64,000 nucleotides of DNA from Leptasterias polaris (taxonomy: Eukaryota > Echinodermata > Asteroidea > Forcipulatida > Asteriidae): the NCBI GenBank assembly GCA_037783415.1, contig JAZGTN010000016.1, positions 6,445,001-6,509,000 of the forward strand. The letters run 5' to 3'. The position numbers were made by a program, and so were the translations under genes. The notes below the pieces were generated by a model. The model saw only the letters and a program-made list of their open reading frames with translations, was not told the DNA's origin and did no database searches. Shown here piece by piece: positions 22,253 through 36,700 of this stretch (the first letter of the stretch is position 1; every line of letters begins with the position of its first letter).

Positions 22253-24245
22253 GTGTGCGCGCGATACATACAAATAGCCCATTTTAATACCATTAATGCC
22301 GGAGCTTTAACCTACTTTCATTTCTTTATTTCCAGTCAGAAAATTACCAAAATGTCACAAACGACTCTCCATATTTCTGCCCTAAATGATATAAAATCAA
22401 ATCACGTTTTTAACTGGAGGAAATGGACTGAAACTAGTCTTTTACACAGCCCTTCCTAAGCCTTAATTCGGTGTGCGCGCGATACATACAAATAGCCCAT
22501 TTTAATACCATTAATGCCGGAGCTTTAACCTACTTTCATATCTTTATTTCCAGTCAGAAAATTACCAAAATGTCACAAACGACTCTCCATATTTCTGCCC
22601 TAAATGATATAAAATCAAATCACGTTTTTAACTGGAGGAAATGGACTGAAACTAGTCTTTTTTACAGCCCTTCCTAAGCCTGGTACCCTCAGTTCGGTGT
22701 GCGCGCGATACATACAAATAGCCCATTTTAATACCATTAATGCCGGAGCTTTAACCTACTTTCATTTCTTTATTTCCAGTCAGAAAATTACCAAAATGTC
22801 ACAAACGACTCTCCATATTTCTGCCCTAAATGATATAAAATCAAATCACGTTTTTAACTGGAGGAAATGGACTGAAACTAGTCTTTTTCACAGCCCTTCC
22901 TAAGCCTTAATTCGGTGTGCGCGCGATACATACAAATAGCCCATTTTAATACCATTAATGCCGGAGCTTTAACCTACTTTCATTTCTTTATTTCCAGTCA
23001 GAAAATTACCATAATGTCACACACGACTCTCCATATTTCTGCCCTAAATGATATAAAATCAAATCACGTTTTTAACTGGAGGAAATGGACTGAAACCAGT
23101 CTTTTTCACAGCCCGTCCTAAGCCTTAATTCGGTGTGCGCGCGATACATACATATAGCCCATTTTAATACCATTAATGCCGGAGCTTTAACCTACTTTCA
23201 TTTCTTTATTTCCAGTCAGAAAATTACCAAAATGTCACAAACGACTCTCCATATTTCTGCCCTAAATGATATAAAATCAAATCACGTTTTTAACTGGAGG
23301 AAATGGACTGAAACTAGTCTTTTTCACAGCCCTTCCTAAGCCTTAATTCGGTGTGCGCGCGATACATACAAATAGCCCATTTTAATACCATTAATGCCGG
23401 AGCTTTAACCTACTTTCATTTCTTTATTTCCAGTCAGAAAATTACCAAAATGTCACAAACGACTCTCCATATTTCTGCCCTAAATGATATAAAATCAAAT
23501 CACGTTTTTAACTGGAGGAAATGGACTGAAACTAGTCTTTTTCACAGCCCTTCCTAAGCCTGGTACCCTCAGTTCGGTGTGCGCGCGATACATACAAATA
23601 GCCCATTTTAATACCATTAATGCCGGAGCTTTAACCTACTTTCATTTCTTTATTTCCAGTCAGAAAATTACCAAAATGTCACAAACGACTCTCCATATTT
23701 CTGCCCTAAATGATATAAAATCAAATTACGTTTTTAACTGGAGGAAATGGACTGAAACTAGTCTTTTACACAGCCCTTCCTAAGCCTTAATTCGGTGTGC
23801 GCGCGATACATACAAATAGCCCATTTTAATACCATTAATGCCGGAGCTTTAACCTACTTTCATTTCTTTATTTCCAGTCAGAAAATTACCAAAATGTCAC
23901 AAACGACTCTCCATATTTCTGTCCTAAATGATATAAAATCAAATCACGTTTTTAACTGGAGGAAATGGACTGAAACTAGTCTTTTTCACAGCCCTTCCTA
24001 AGCCTGGTACCCTCAGTTCGGTGTGCGCGCGATACATACAAATAGCCCATTTTAATACCATTAATGCCGGAGCTTAACCTACTTTCATTTCTTTATTTCC
24101 AGTCAGAAAATTACCAAAATGTCACAAACGACTCTCCATATTTCTGCCCTAAATGATATAAAATCAAATCACGTTTTTAACTGGAGGAAATGGACTGAAA
24201 CTAGTCTTTTTCACAGCCCTTCCTAAGCCTGGTACCCTCAGTTCG
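22253..24245. repeat. HOR variant of 9 monomers, 1,993 bp
   Basis: Keeps the beginning (TTACACAGC, CATATCTTT, plain, CATAATGTCACAC, ATACATATAG, plain) and the end (AAATTACG plus TTACACAGC, TTCTGTCC, 1-bp deletion) of the 12-mer but lacks three middle monomers. The same 1,993-bp unit occurs at 26248-28240 and 38721-40713. Confidence 0.88.
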
Positions 24246-26247
24246 GTGTGCGCGCGATACATACAAATAGCCCATTTTAATACCATTAATGCCGGAGCTT
24301 TAACCTACTTTCATTTCTTTATTTCCAGTCAGAAAATTACCAAAATGTCACAAACGACTCTCCATATTTCTGCCCTAAATGATATAAAATCAAATCACGT
24401 TTTTAACTGGAGGAAATGGACTGAAACTAGTCTTTTTTACAGCCCTTCCTAAGCCTGGTACCCTCAGTTCGGTGTGCGCGCGATACATACAAATAGCCCA
24501 TTTTAATACCATTAATGCCGGAGCTTTAACCTACTTTCATTTCTTTATTTCCAGTCAGAAAATTACCAAAATGTCACAAACGACTCTCCATATTTCTGCC
24601 CTAAATGATATAAAATCAAATCACGTTTTTAACTGGAGGAAATGGACTGAAACTAGTCTTTTTAACAGCCCTTCCTAAGCCTGGTACCCTCAGTTCGGTG
24701 TGCGCGCGATACATACAAATAGCCCATTTTAATACCATTAATGCCGGAGCTTTAACCTACTTTCATTTCTTTATTTCCAGTCAGAAAATTACCAAAATGT
24801 CACAAACGACTCTCCATATTTCTGCCCTAAATGATATAAAATCAAATCACGTTTTTAACTGGAGGAAATGGACTGAAACTAGTCTTTTTCACAGCCCTTG
24901 CTAAGCCTTAATTCGGTGTGCGCGCGATACATACAAATAGCCCATTTTAATACCATTAATGCCGGAGCTTTAACCTACTTTCATTTCTTTATTTCCAGTC
25001 AGAAAATTACCAAAATGTCACAAACGACTCTCCATATTTCTGCCCTAAATGATATAAAATCAAATCACGTTTTTAACTGGAGGAAATGGACTGAAACTAG
25101 TCTTTTTCACAGCCCTTCCTAAGCCTGGTACCCTCAGTTCGGTGTGCGCGCGATACATACAAATAGCCCATTTTAATACCATTAATGCCGGAGCTTTAAC
25201 CTACTTTCATTTCTTTATTTCCAGTCAGAAAATTACCAAAATGTCACAAACGACTCTCCATATTTCTGCCCTAAATGATATAAAATCAAATTACGTTTTT
25301 AACTGGAGGAAATGGACTGAAACTAGTCTTTTACACAGCCCTTCCTAAGCCTTAATTCGGTGTGCGCGCGATACATACAAATAGCCCATTTTAATACCAT
25401 TAATGCCGGAGCTTTAACCTACTTTCATTTCTTTATTTCCAGTCAGAAAATTACCAAAATGTCACAAACGACTCTCCATATTTCTGCCCTAAATTATATA
25501 AAATCAAATCACGTTTTTAACTGGAGGAAATGGACTGAAACTAGTCTTTTTCACAGCCCTTCCTAAGCCTGGTACCCTCAGTTCGGTGTGCGCGCGATAC
25601 ATACAAATAGCCCATTTTAATACCATTAATGCCGGAGCTTTAACCTACTTTCATTTCTTTATTTCCAGTCAGAAAATTACCAAAATGTCACAAACGACTC
25701 TCCATATTTCTGCCCTAAATGATATAAAATCAAATCACGTTTTTAACTGGAGGAAATGGACTGAAACTAGTCTTTTACACAGCCCTTCCTAAGCCTTAAT
25801 TCGGTGTGCGCGCGATACATACAAATAGCCCATTTTAATACCATTAATGCCGGAGCTTTAACCTACTTTCATATCTTTATTTCCAGTCAGAAAATTACCA
25901 AAATGTCACAAACGACTCTCCATATTTCTGCCCTAAATGATATAAAATCAAATCACGTTTTTAACTGGAGGAAATGGACTGAAACTAGTCTTTTTTACAG
26001 CCCTTCCTAAGCCTGGTACCCTCAGTTCGGTGTGCGCGCGATACATACAAATAGCCCATTTTAATACCATTAATGCCGGAGCTTTAACCTACTTTCATTT
26101 CTTTATTTCCAGTCAGAAAATTACCAAAATGTCACAAACGACTCTCCATATTTCTGCCCTAAATGATATAAAATCAAATCACGTTTTTAACTGGAGGAAA
26201 TGGACTGAAACTAGTCTTTTTCACAGCCCTTCCTAAGCCTTAATTCG

Positions 26248-28240
26248 GTGTGCGCGCGATACATACAAATAGCCCATTTTAATACCATTAATGCCGGAGC
26301 TTTAACCTACTTTCATTTCTTTATTTCCAGTCAGAAAATTACCAAAATGTCACAAACGACTCTCCATATTTCTGCCCTAAATGATATAAAATCAAATCAC
26401 GTTTTTAACTGGAGGAAATGGACTGAAACTAGTCTTTTACACAGCCCTTCCTAAGCCTTAATTCGGTGTGCGCGCGATACATACAAATAGCCCATTTTAA
26501 TACCATTAATGCCGGAGCTTTAACCTACTTTCATATCTTTATTTCCAGTCAGAAAATTACCAAAATGTCACAAACGACTCTCCATATTTCTGCCCTAAAT
26601 GATATAAAATCAAATCACGTTTTTAACTGGAGGAAATGGACTGAAACTAGTCTTTTTTACAGCCCTTCCTAAGCCTGGTACCCTCAGTTCGGTGTGCGCG
26701 CGATACATACAAATAGCCCATTTTAATACCATTAATGCCGGAGCTTTAACCTACTTTCATTTCTTTATTTCCAGTCAGAAAATTACCAAAATGTCACAAA
26801 CGACTCTCCATATTTCTGCCCTAAATGATATAAAATCAAATCACGTTTTTAACTGGAGGAAATGGACTGAAACTAGTCTTTTTCACAGCCCTTCCTAAGC
26901 CTTAATTCGGTGTGCGCGCGATACATACAAATAGCCCATTTTAATACCATTAATGCCGGAGCTTTAACCTACTTTCATTTCTTTATTTCCAGTCAGAAAA
27001 TTACCATAATGTCACACACGACTCTCCATATTTCTGCCCTAAATGATATAAAATCAAATCACGTTTTTAACTGGAGGAAATGGACTGAAACCAGTCTTTT
27101 TCACAGCCCGTCCTAAGCCTTAATTCGGTGTGCGCGCGATACATACATATAGCCCATTTTAATACCATTAATGCCGGAGCTTTAACCTACTTTCATTTCT
27201 TTATTTCCAGTCAGAAAATTACCAAAATGTCACAAACGACTCTCCATATTTCTGCCCTAAATGATATAAAATCAAATCACGTTTTTAACTGGAGGAAATG
27301 GACTGAAACTAGTCTTTTTCACAGCCCTTCCTAAGCCTTAATTCGGTGTGCGCGCGATACATACAAATAGCCCATTTTAATACCATTAATGCCGGAGCTT
27401 TAACCTACTTTCATTTCTTTATTTCCAGTCAGAAAATTACCAAAATGTCACAAACGACTCTCCATATTTCTGCCCTAAATGATATAAAATCAAATCACGT
27501 TTTTAACTGGAGGAAATGGACTGAAACTAGTCTTTTTCACAGCCCTTCCTAAGCCTGGTACCCTCAGTTCGGTGTGCGCGCGATACATACAAATAGCCCA
27601 TTTTAATACCATTAATGCCGGAGCTTTAACCTACTTTCATTTCTTTATTTCCAGTCAGAAAATTACCAAAATGTCACAAACGACTCTCCATATTTCTGCC
27701 CTAAATGATATAAAATCAAATTACGTTTTTAACTGGAGGAAATGGACTGAAACTAGTCTTTTACACAGCCCTTCCTAAGCCTTAATTCGGTGTGCGCGCG
27801 ATACATACAAATAGCCCATTTTAATACCATTAATGCCGGAGCTTTAACCTACTTTCATTTCTTTATTTCCAGTCAGAAAATTACCAAAATGTCACAAACG
27901 ACTCTCCATATTTCTGTCCTAAATGATATAAAATCAAATCACGTTTTTAACTGGAGGAAATGGACTGAAACTAGTCTTTTTCACAGCCCTTCCTAAGCCT
28001 GGTACCCTCAGTTCGGTGTGCGCGCGATACATACAAATAGCCCATTTTAATACCATTAATGCCGGAGCTTAACCTACTTTCATTTCTTTATTTCCAGTCA
28101 GAAAATTACCAAAATGTCACAAACGACTCTCCATATTTCTGCCCTAAATGATATAAAATCAAATCACGTTTTTAACTGGAGGAAATGGACTGAAACTAGT
28201 CTTTTTCACAGCCCTTCCTAAGCCTGGTACCCTCAGTTCG
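26248..28240. repeat. HOR variant of 9 monomers, 1,993 bp, second copy
   Basis: Same nine-marker order and same total length as 22253-24245, separated from it by nine monomers (24246-26247) that do not follow the order. Confidence 0.87.
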
Positions 28241-30226
28241 GTGTGCGCGCGATACATACAAATAGCCCATTTTAATACCATTAATGCCGGAGCTTTAACC
28301 TACTTTCATTTCTTTATTTCCAGTCAGAAAATTACCAAAATGTCACAAACGACTCTCCATATTTCTGCCCTAAATGATATAAAATCAAATCACGTTTTTA
28401 ACTGGAGGAAATGGACTGAAACTAGTCTTTTACACAGCCCTTCCTAAGCCTTAATTCGGTGTGCGCGCGATACATACAAATAGCCCATTTTAATACCATT
28501 AATGCCGGAGCTTTAACCTACTTTCATATCTTTATTTCCAGTCAGAAAATTACCAAAATGTCACAAACGACTCTCCATATTTCTGCCCTAAATGATATAA
28601 AATCAAATCACGTTTTTAACTGGAGGAAATGGACTGAAACTAGTCTTTTTTACAGCCCTTCCTAAGCCTGGTACCCTCAGTTCGGTGTGCGCGCGATACA
28701 TACAAATAGCCCATTTTAATACCATTAATGCCGGAGCTTTAACCTACTTTCATTTCTTTATTTCCAGTCAGAAAATTACCAAAATGTCACAAACGACTCT
28801 CCATATTTCTGCCCTAAATGATATAAAATCAAATCACGTTTTTAACTGGAGGAAATGGACTGAAACTAGTCTTTTTCACAGCCCTTCCTAAGCCTTAATT
28901 CGGTGTGCGCGCGATACATACAAATAGCCCATTTTAATACCATTAATGCCGGAGCTTTAACCTACTTTCATTTCTTTATTTCCAGTCAGAAAATTACCAT
29001 AATGTCACACACGACTCTCCATATTTCTGCCCTAAATGATATAAAATCAAATCACGTTTTTAACTGGAGGAAATGGACTGAAACCAGTCTTTTTCACAGC
29101 CCGTCCTAAGCCTTAATTCGGTGTGCGCGCGATACATACAAATAGCCCATTTTAATACCATTAATGCCGGAGCTTTAACCTACTTTCATTTCTTTATTTC
29201 CAGTCAGAAAATTACCAAAATGTCACAAACGACTCTCCATATTTCTGCCCTAAATGATATAAAATCAAATCACGTTTTTAACTGGAGGAAATGGACTGAA
29301 ACTAGTCTTTTTCACAGCCCTTCCTAAGCCTGGTACCCTCAGTTCGGTGTGCGCGCGATACATACAAATAGCCCATTTTAATACCATTAATGCCGGAGCT
29401 TTAACCTACTTTCATTTCTTTATTTCCAGTCAGAAAATTACCAAAATGTCACAAACGACTCTCCATATTTCTGCCCTAAATGATATAAAATCAAATCACG
29501 TTTTTAACTGGAGGAAATGGACTGAAACTAGTCTTTTTCACAGCCCTTGCTAAGCCTTAATTCGGTGTGCGCGCGATACATACAAATAGCCCATTTTAAT
29601 ACCATTAATGCCGGAGCTTTAACCTACTTTCATTTCTTTATTTCCAGTCAGAAAATTACCAAAATGTCACAAACGACTCTCCATATTTCTGCCCTAAATG
29701 ATATAAAATCAAATCACGTTTTTAACTGGAGGAAATGGACTGAAACTAGTCTTTTTCACAGCCCTTCCTAAGCCTGGTACCCTCAGTTCGGTGTGCGCGC
29801 GATACATACAAATAGCCCATTTTAATACCATTAATGCCGGAGCTTTAACCTACTTTCATTTCTTTATTTCCAGTCAGAAAATTACCAAAATGTCACAAAC
29901 GACTCTCCATATTTCTGCCCTAAATGATATAAAATCAAATTACGTTTTTAACTGGAGGAAATGGACTGAAACTAGTCTTTTACACAGCCCTTCCTAAGCC
30001 TTAATTCGGTGTGCGCGCGATACATACAAATAGCCCATTTTAATACCATTAATGCCGGAGCTTTAACCTACTTTCATTTCTTTATTTCCAGTCAGAAAAT
30101 TACCAAAATGTCACAAACGACTCTCCATATTTCTGCCCTAAATGATATAAAATCAAATCACGTTTTTAACTGGAGGAAATGGACTGAAACTAGTCTTTTT
30201 CACAGCCCTTCCTAAGCCTTAATTCG

Positions 30227-32684
30227 GTGTGCGCGCGATACATACAAATAGCCCATTTTAATACCATTAATGCCGGAGCTTTAACCTACTTTCATTTCTT
30301 TATTTCCAGTCAGAAAATTACCATAATGTCACACACGACTCTCCATATTTCTGCCCTAAATGATATAAAATCAAATCACGTTTTTAACTGGAGGAAATGG
30401 ACTGAAACCAGTCTTTTTCACAGCCCGTCCTAAGCCTTAATTCGGTGTGCGCGCGATACATACAAATAGCCCATTTTAATACCATTAATGCCGGAGCTTT
30501 AACCTACTTTCATTTCTTTATTTCCAGTCAGAAAATTACCAAAATGTCACAAACGACTCTCCATATTTCTGCCCTAAATGATATAAAATCAAATCACGTT
30601 TTTAACTGGAGGAAATGGACTGAAACTAGTCTTTTTCACAGCCCTTCCTAAGCCTGGTACCCTCAGTTCGGTGTGCGCGCGATACATACAAATAGCCCAT
30701 TTTAATACCATTAATGCCGGAGCTTTAACCTACTTTCATTTCTTTATTTCCAGTCAAAAAATTACCAAAATGTCACAAACGACTCTCCATATTTCTGCCC
30801 TAAATGATATAAAATCAAATCACGTTTTTAACTGGAGGAAATGGACTGAAACTAGTCTTTTTCACAGCCCTTCCTAAGCCTTAATTCGGTGTGCGCGCGA
30901 TACATACAAATAGCCCATTTTAATACCATTAATGCCGGAGCTTTAACCTACTTTCATTTCTTTATTTCCAGTCAGAAAATTACCAAAATGTCACAAACGA
31001 CTCTCCATATTTCTGCCCTAAATGATATAAAATCAAATCACGTTTTTACTGGAGGAAATGGACTGAAACTAGTCTTTTTCACAGCCCTTCCTAAGCCTGG
31101 TACCCTCAGTTCGGTGTGCGCGCGATACATACAAATAGCCCATTTTAATACCATTAATGCCGGAGCTTTAACCTACTTTCATTTCTTTATTTCCAGTCAG
31201 AAAATTACCAAAATGTCACAAACGACTCTCCATATTTCTGCCCTAAATGATATAAAATCAAATCACGTTTTTAACTGGAGGAAATGGACTGAAACTAGTC
31301 TTTTTCACAGCCCTTCCTAAGCCTGGTACCCTCAGTTCGGTGTGCGCGCGATACATACAAATAACCCATTTTAATACCATTAATGCCGGAGCTTTAACCT
31401 ACTTTCATTTCTTTATTTCCAGTCAGAAAATTACCAAAATGTCACAAACGACTCTCCATATTTCTGCCCTAAATGATATAAAATCAAATCACGTTTTTAA
31501 CTGGAGGAAATGGACTGAAACTAGTCTTTTTCACAGCCCTTCCTAAGCCTGGTACCCTCAGTTCGGTGTGCGCGCGATACATACAAATAACCCATTTTAA
31601 TACCATTAATGCCGGAGCTTTAACCTACTTTCATTTCTTTATTTCCAGTCAGAAAATTACCAAAATGTCACAAACGACTCTCCATATTTCTGCCCTAAAT
31701 GATATAAAATCAAATCACGTTTTTAACTGGAGGAAATGGACTGAAACTAGTCTTTTTCACAGCCCTTCCTAAGCCTGGTACCCTCAGTTCGGTGTGCGCG
31801 CGATACATACAAAATTAATAGCCCATTTTAATACCATTAATGCCGGAGCTTTAACCTACTTTCATTTCTTTATTTCCAGTTAGAAAATTACCAAAATGTC
31901 ACAAACGACTCTCCATATTTCTGCCCTAAATGATATAAAATCAAATCACGTTTTTAACTGGAGGAAATGGACTGAAACTAGTCTTTTTCACAGCCCTTCC
32001 TAAGCCTGGTACCCTCAGTTCGGTGTGCGCGCGATACATACAAATAGCCCATTTTAATACCATTAATGCCGGAGCTTTAACCTACTTTCATTTCTTTATT
32101 TCCAGTTAGAAAATTACCACAATGTCACAAACGACTCTCCATATTTCTGCCCTTAATGATATAAAATCAAATCACGTTTTTAACTGGAGGAAATGGACTG
32201 AAACTAGTCTTTTTCACAGCCCTTCCTAAGCCTGGTACCCACAGTTCGGTGTGCGCGCGATACATACAAATAGCCCATTTTAATACCATTAATGCCGGAG
32301 CTTTAACCTACTTTCATTTCTTTATTTCCAGTTAGAAAATTACCAAAATGTCACAAACGACTCTCCATATTACTGCCCTAAATGATATAAAATCAAATCA
32401 CGTTTTTAACTGGAGGAAATGGACTGAAACTAGTCTTTTTCACAGCCCTTCCTAAGCCTTAATTCGGTGTGCGCGCGATACATACAAATAGCCCATTTTA
32501 ATACCATTAATGCCGGAGCTTTAACCTACTTTCATTTCTTTATTTCCAGTTAGAAAATTACCAAAATGTCACAAACGACTCTCCATATTACTGCCCTAAA
32601 TGATATAAAATCAAATCACGTTTTTAACTGGAGGAAATGGACTGAAACTAGTCTTTTTCACAGCCCTTCCTAAGCCTTAATTCG
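30227..32684. repeat. 2,458-bp tandem segmental duplication, copy 1
   Basis: Eleven monomers from a CATAATGTCACAC monomer to the second TATTACTGCC monomer. ATAACCC monomers (31340, 31566) and a 3-bp insertion giving CAAAATTAATAGCCC (31811) recur at exactly +2,458. Copy-specific changes: CAGTCAAAAAATT near 30755 and a 1-bp deletion, CGTTTTTACTGG, near 31045. Confidence 0.9.
31792..32684. repeat. First A' block (CAGTTAG monomers)
   Basis: Four monomers in which CCAGTCAG reads CCAGTTAG. Two of them also carry TATTACTGCC in place of TATTTCTGCC, a base otherwise diagnostic of family B. The C-to-T change puts a TAG in the frame that is open in family A, which is why the 68-codon frame disappears here. 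Confidence 0.93.
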
Positions 32685-35142
32685 GTGTGCGCGCGATACA
32701 TACAAATAGCCCATTTTAATACCATTAATGCCGGAGCTTTAACCTACTTTCATTTCTTTATTTCCAGTCAGAAAATTACCATAATGTCACACACGACTCT
32801 CCATATTTCTGCCCTAAATGATATAAAATCAAATCACGTTTTTAACTGGAGGAAATGGACTGAAACCAGTCTTTTTCACAGCCCGTCCTAAGCCTTAATT
32901 CGGTGTGCGCGCGATACATACAAATAGCCCATTTTAATACCATTAATGCCGGAGCTTTAACCTACTTTCATTTCTTTATTTCCAGTCAGAAAATTACCAA
33001 AATGTCACAAACGACTCTCCATATTTCTGCCCTAAATGATATAAAATCAAATCACGTTTTTAACTGGAGGAAATGGACTGAAACTAGTCTTTTTCACAGC
33101 CCTTCCTAAGCCTGGTACCCTCAGTTCGGTGTGCGCGCGATACATACAAATAGCCCATTTTAATACCATTAATGCCGGAGCTTTAACCTACTTTCATTTC
33201 TTTATTTCCAGTCAGAAAATTACCAAAATGTCACAAACGACTCTCCATATTTCTGCCCTAAATGATATAAAATCAAATCACGTTTTTAACTGGAGGAAAT
33301 GGACTGAAACTAGTCTTTTTCACAGCCCTTCCTAAGCCTTAATTCGGTGTGCGCGCGATACATACAAATAGCCCATTTTAATACCATTAATGCCGGAGCT
33401 TTAACCTACTTTCATTTCTTTATTTCCAGTCAGAAAATTACCAAAATGTCACAAACGACTCTCCATATTTCTGCCCTAAATGATATAAAACAAATCACGT
33501 TTTTAACTGGAGGAAATGGACTGAAACTAGTCTTTTTCACAGCCCTTCCTAAGCCTGGTACCCTCAGTTCGGTGTGCGCGCGATACATACAAATAGCCCA
33601 TTTTAATACCATTAATGCCGGAGCTTTAACCTACTTTCATTTCTTTATTTCCAGTCAGAAAATTACCAAAATGTCACAAACGACTCTCCATATTTCTGCC
33701 CTAAATGATATAAAATCAAATCACGTTTTTAACTGGAGGAAATGGACTGAAACTAGTCTTTTTCACAGCCCTTCCTAAGCCTGGTACCCTCAGTTCGGTG
33801 TGCGCGCGATACATACAAATAACCCATTTTAATACCATTAATGCCGGAGCTTTAACCTACTTTCATTTCTTTATTTCCAGTCAGAAAATTACCAAAATGT
33901 CACAAACGACTCTCCATATTTCTGCCCTAAATGATATAAAATCAAATCACGTTTTTAACTGGAGGAAATGGACTGAAACTAGTCTTTTTCACAGCCCTTC
34001 CTAAGCCTGGTACCCTCAGTTCGGTGTGCGCGCGATACATACAAATAACCCATTTTAATACCATTAATGCCGGAGCTTTAACCTACTTTCATTTCTTTAT
34101 TTCCAGTCAGAAAATTACCAAAATGTCACAAACGACTCTCCATATTTCTGCCCTAAATGATATAAAATCAAATCACGTTTTTAACTGGAGGAAATGGACT
34201 GAAACTAGTCTTTTTCACAGCCCTTCCTAAGCCTGGTACCCTCAGTTCGGTGTGCGCGCGATACATACAAAATTAATAGCCCATTTTAATACCATTAATG
34301 CCGGAGCTTTAACCTACTTTCATTTCTTTATTTCCAGTTAGAAAATTACCAAAATGTCACAAACGACTCTCCATATTTCTGCCCTAAATGATATAAAATC
34401 AAATCACGTTTTTAACTGGAGGAAATGGACTGAAACTAGTCTTTTTCACAGCCCTTCCTAAGCCTGGTACCCTCAGTTCGGTGTGCGCGCGATACATACA
34501 AATAGCCCATTTTAATACCATTAATGCCGGAGCTTTAACCTACTTTCATTTCTTTATTTCCAGTTAGAAAATTACCACAATGTCACAAACGACTCTCCAT
34601 ATTTCTGCCCTTAATGATATAAAATCAAATCACGTTTTTAACTGGAGGAAATGGACTGAAACTAGTCTTTTTCACAGCCCTTCCTAAGCCTGGTACCCAC
34701 AGTTCGGTGTGCGCGCGATACATACAAATAGCCCATTTTAATACCATTAATGCCGGAGCTTTAACCTACTTTCATTTCTTTATTTCCAGTTAGAAAATTA
34801 CCAAAATGTCACAAACGACTCTCCATATTACTGCCCTAAATGATATAAAATCAAATCACGTTTTTAACTGGAGGAAATGGACTGAAACTAGTCTTTTTCA
34901 CAGCCCTTCCTAAGCCTTAATTCGGTGTGCGCGCGATACATACAAATAGCCCATTTTAATACCATTAATGCCGGAGCTTTAACCTACTTTCATTTCTTTA
35001 TTTCCAGTTAGAAAATTACCAAAATGTCACAAACGACTCTCCATATTACTGCCCTAAATGATATAAAATCAAATCACGTTTTTAACTGGAGGAAATGGAC
35101 TGAAACTAGTCTTTTTCACAGCCCTTCCTAAGCCTTAATTCG
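32685..35142. repeat. 2,458-bp tandem segmental duplication, copy 2
   Basis: Directly follows copy 1 with the same order of markers. It has its own 1-bp deletion (ATAAAACAAATC near 33488), different from the one in copy 1. Ends where the next monomer (35143) carries CAGTTAG instead of the CATAATGTCACAC expected for a third copy. Confidence 0.9.
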
Positions 35143-36700
35143 GTGTGCGCGCGATACATACAAATAGCCCATTTTAATACCATTAATGCCGGAGCTTTAA
35201 CCTACTTTCATTTCTTTATTTCCAGTTAGAAAATTACCAAAATGTCACAAACGACTCTCCATATTTCTGCCCTAAATGATATAAAATCAAATCACGTTTT
35301 TAACTGGAGGAAATGGACTGAAACTAGTCCTTTTCACAGCCCTTCCTAAGCCTTGTACCCTCAGTTCGGTGTGCGCGCGATACATACAAATAGCCCATTT
35401 TAATACCATTAATGCCGGAGCTTTAACCTACTTTCATTTCTTTATTTCCAGTTAGAAAATTACCAAAATGTCACAAACGACTCTCCATATTTCTGCCCTA
35501 AATGATATAAAATCAAATCACGTTTTTAACTGGAGGAAATGGACTGAAACTAGTCTTTTTCACAGCCCTTCCTAAGCCTGGTACCCTCAGTTCGGTGTCC
35601 GCGCGATACATACAAATAGCCCATTTTAATACCATTAATGCCGGAGCTTTAACCTACTTTCATTTCTTTATTTCCAGTCAGAAAATTACCAAAATGTCAC
35701 AAACGACTCTCCATATTTCTGCCCTAAATGATATAAAATCAAATCACGTTTTTAACTGGAGGAAATGGACTGAAACTAGTCTTTTTCACAGCCCTTCCTA
35801 AGCCTGGTACCCTCAGTTCGGTGTGCGCGCGATACATACAAATAGCCCATTTTAATATCATTAATGCCGGAGCTTTAACCTACTTTCATTTCTTTATTTC
35901 CAGTCAGAAAATTACCAAAATGTCACAAACGACTCTCCATATTTCTGCCCTAAATGATATAAAATCAAATCACGTTTTTAACTGGTGGAGGAAATGGACT
36001 GAAACTAGTCTTTTTCACAGCCCTTTCTAAGCCTTAATTCGGTGTGCGCGCGATACATACAAATAGCCCATTTTAATACCATTAATGCCGGAGCTTTAAC
36101 CTACTTTCATTTCTTTATTTCCAGTTAGAAAATTACCAAAATGTCACAAACGACTCTCCATATTTCTGCCCTAAATGATATAAAATCAAATCACGTTTTT
36201 AACTGGAGGAAATGGACTGAAACTAGTCTTTTTCACAGCCCTTCCTAAGCCTGGTACCCACAGTTCGGTGTGCGCGCGATACATACAAATAGCCCATTTT
36301 AATACCATTAATGCCGGAGCTTTAACCTACTTTCATTTCTTTATTTCCAGTTAGAAAATTACCAAAATGTCACAAACGACTCTCCATATTACTGCCCTAA
36401 ATGATATAAAATCAAATCACGTTTTTAACTGGAGGAAATGGACTGAAACTAGTCTTTTTCACAGCCCTTCCTAAGCCTTAATTCGGTGTGCGCGCGATAC
36501 ATACAAATAGCCCATTTTAATACCATTAATGCCGGAGCTTTAACCTACTTTCATTTCTTTATTTCCAGTTAGAAAATTACCAAAATGTCACAAACGACTC
36601 TCCATATTACTGCCCTAAATGATATAAAATCAAATCACGTTTTTAACTGGAGGAAATGGACTGAAACTAGTCTTTTTCACAGCCCTTCCTAAGCCTTAAT
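33600..36700. repeat. ~3.1-kb segment repeated 11,134 bp downstream, copy 1
   Basis: ATAACCC monomers 33798 and 34024, the CAAAATTAATAG insertion (34269), GTGTCCGCGCG (35595), ATATCATTAATG (about 35857), ACTGGTGGAGG (35983) and CCCACAGTTCGG (36257) all recur at +11,134. Outer limits are approximate. One clear difference: the 35821 monomer has CAGTCAG while its partner at 46955 has CAGTTAG. Confidence 0.88.

Larger units (their letters stand above)
12031..31791. repeat. Satellite family A array, central segment
   Basis: About 88 tandem 226/218-bp monomers continuing the array interrupted at 5899. Recurrent private markers are CTTTTACACAGC, then CATATCTTT with CTTTTTTACAGC, a plain monomer, and ATTACCATAATGTCACACACG with AGCCCGTCC. 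The first two of these as adjacent monomers begin at 12684, 15361, 17137, 19582, 22253, 25586, 26248 and 28241, and again later at 38721, 40714 and about 42930. Other markers: TTTAAAACC with TTCTGTCC (16463, 19131, 21802), a 1-bp deletion GAGCTTAACC (16689, 19357, 22028, 24021, 28016), GTGTGGGCGCG with a 3-bp loss (14460, 16914) and AAATTACG (18243 and others). The markers seen in the left segment are absent. Confidence 0.97.

Noticed and set aside
30889..33778. Two 143-codon frames (30889-31320 and 33347-33778) and a 78-codon frame at 42708
   Set aside because: Each arises from a 1-bp deletion that fuses frames of neighbouring monomers. The deletions differ between the two duplicated copies (CGTTTTTACTGG versus ATAAAACAAATC), so no fused product is conserved.
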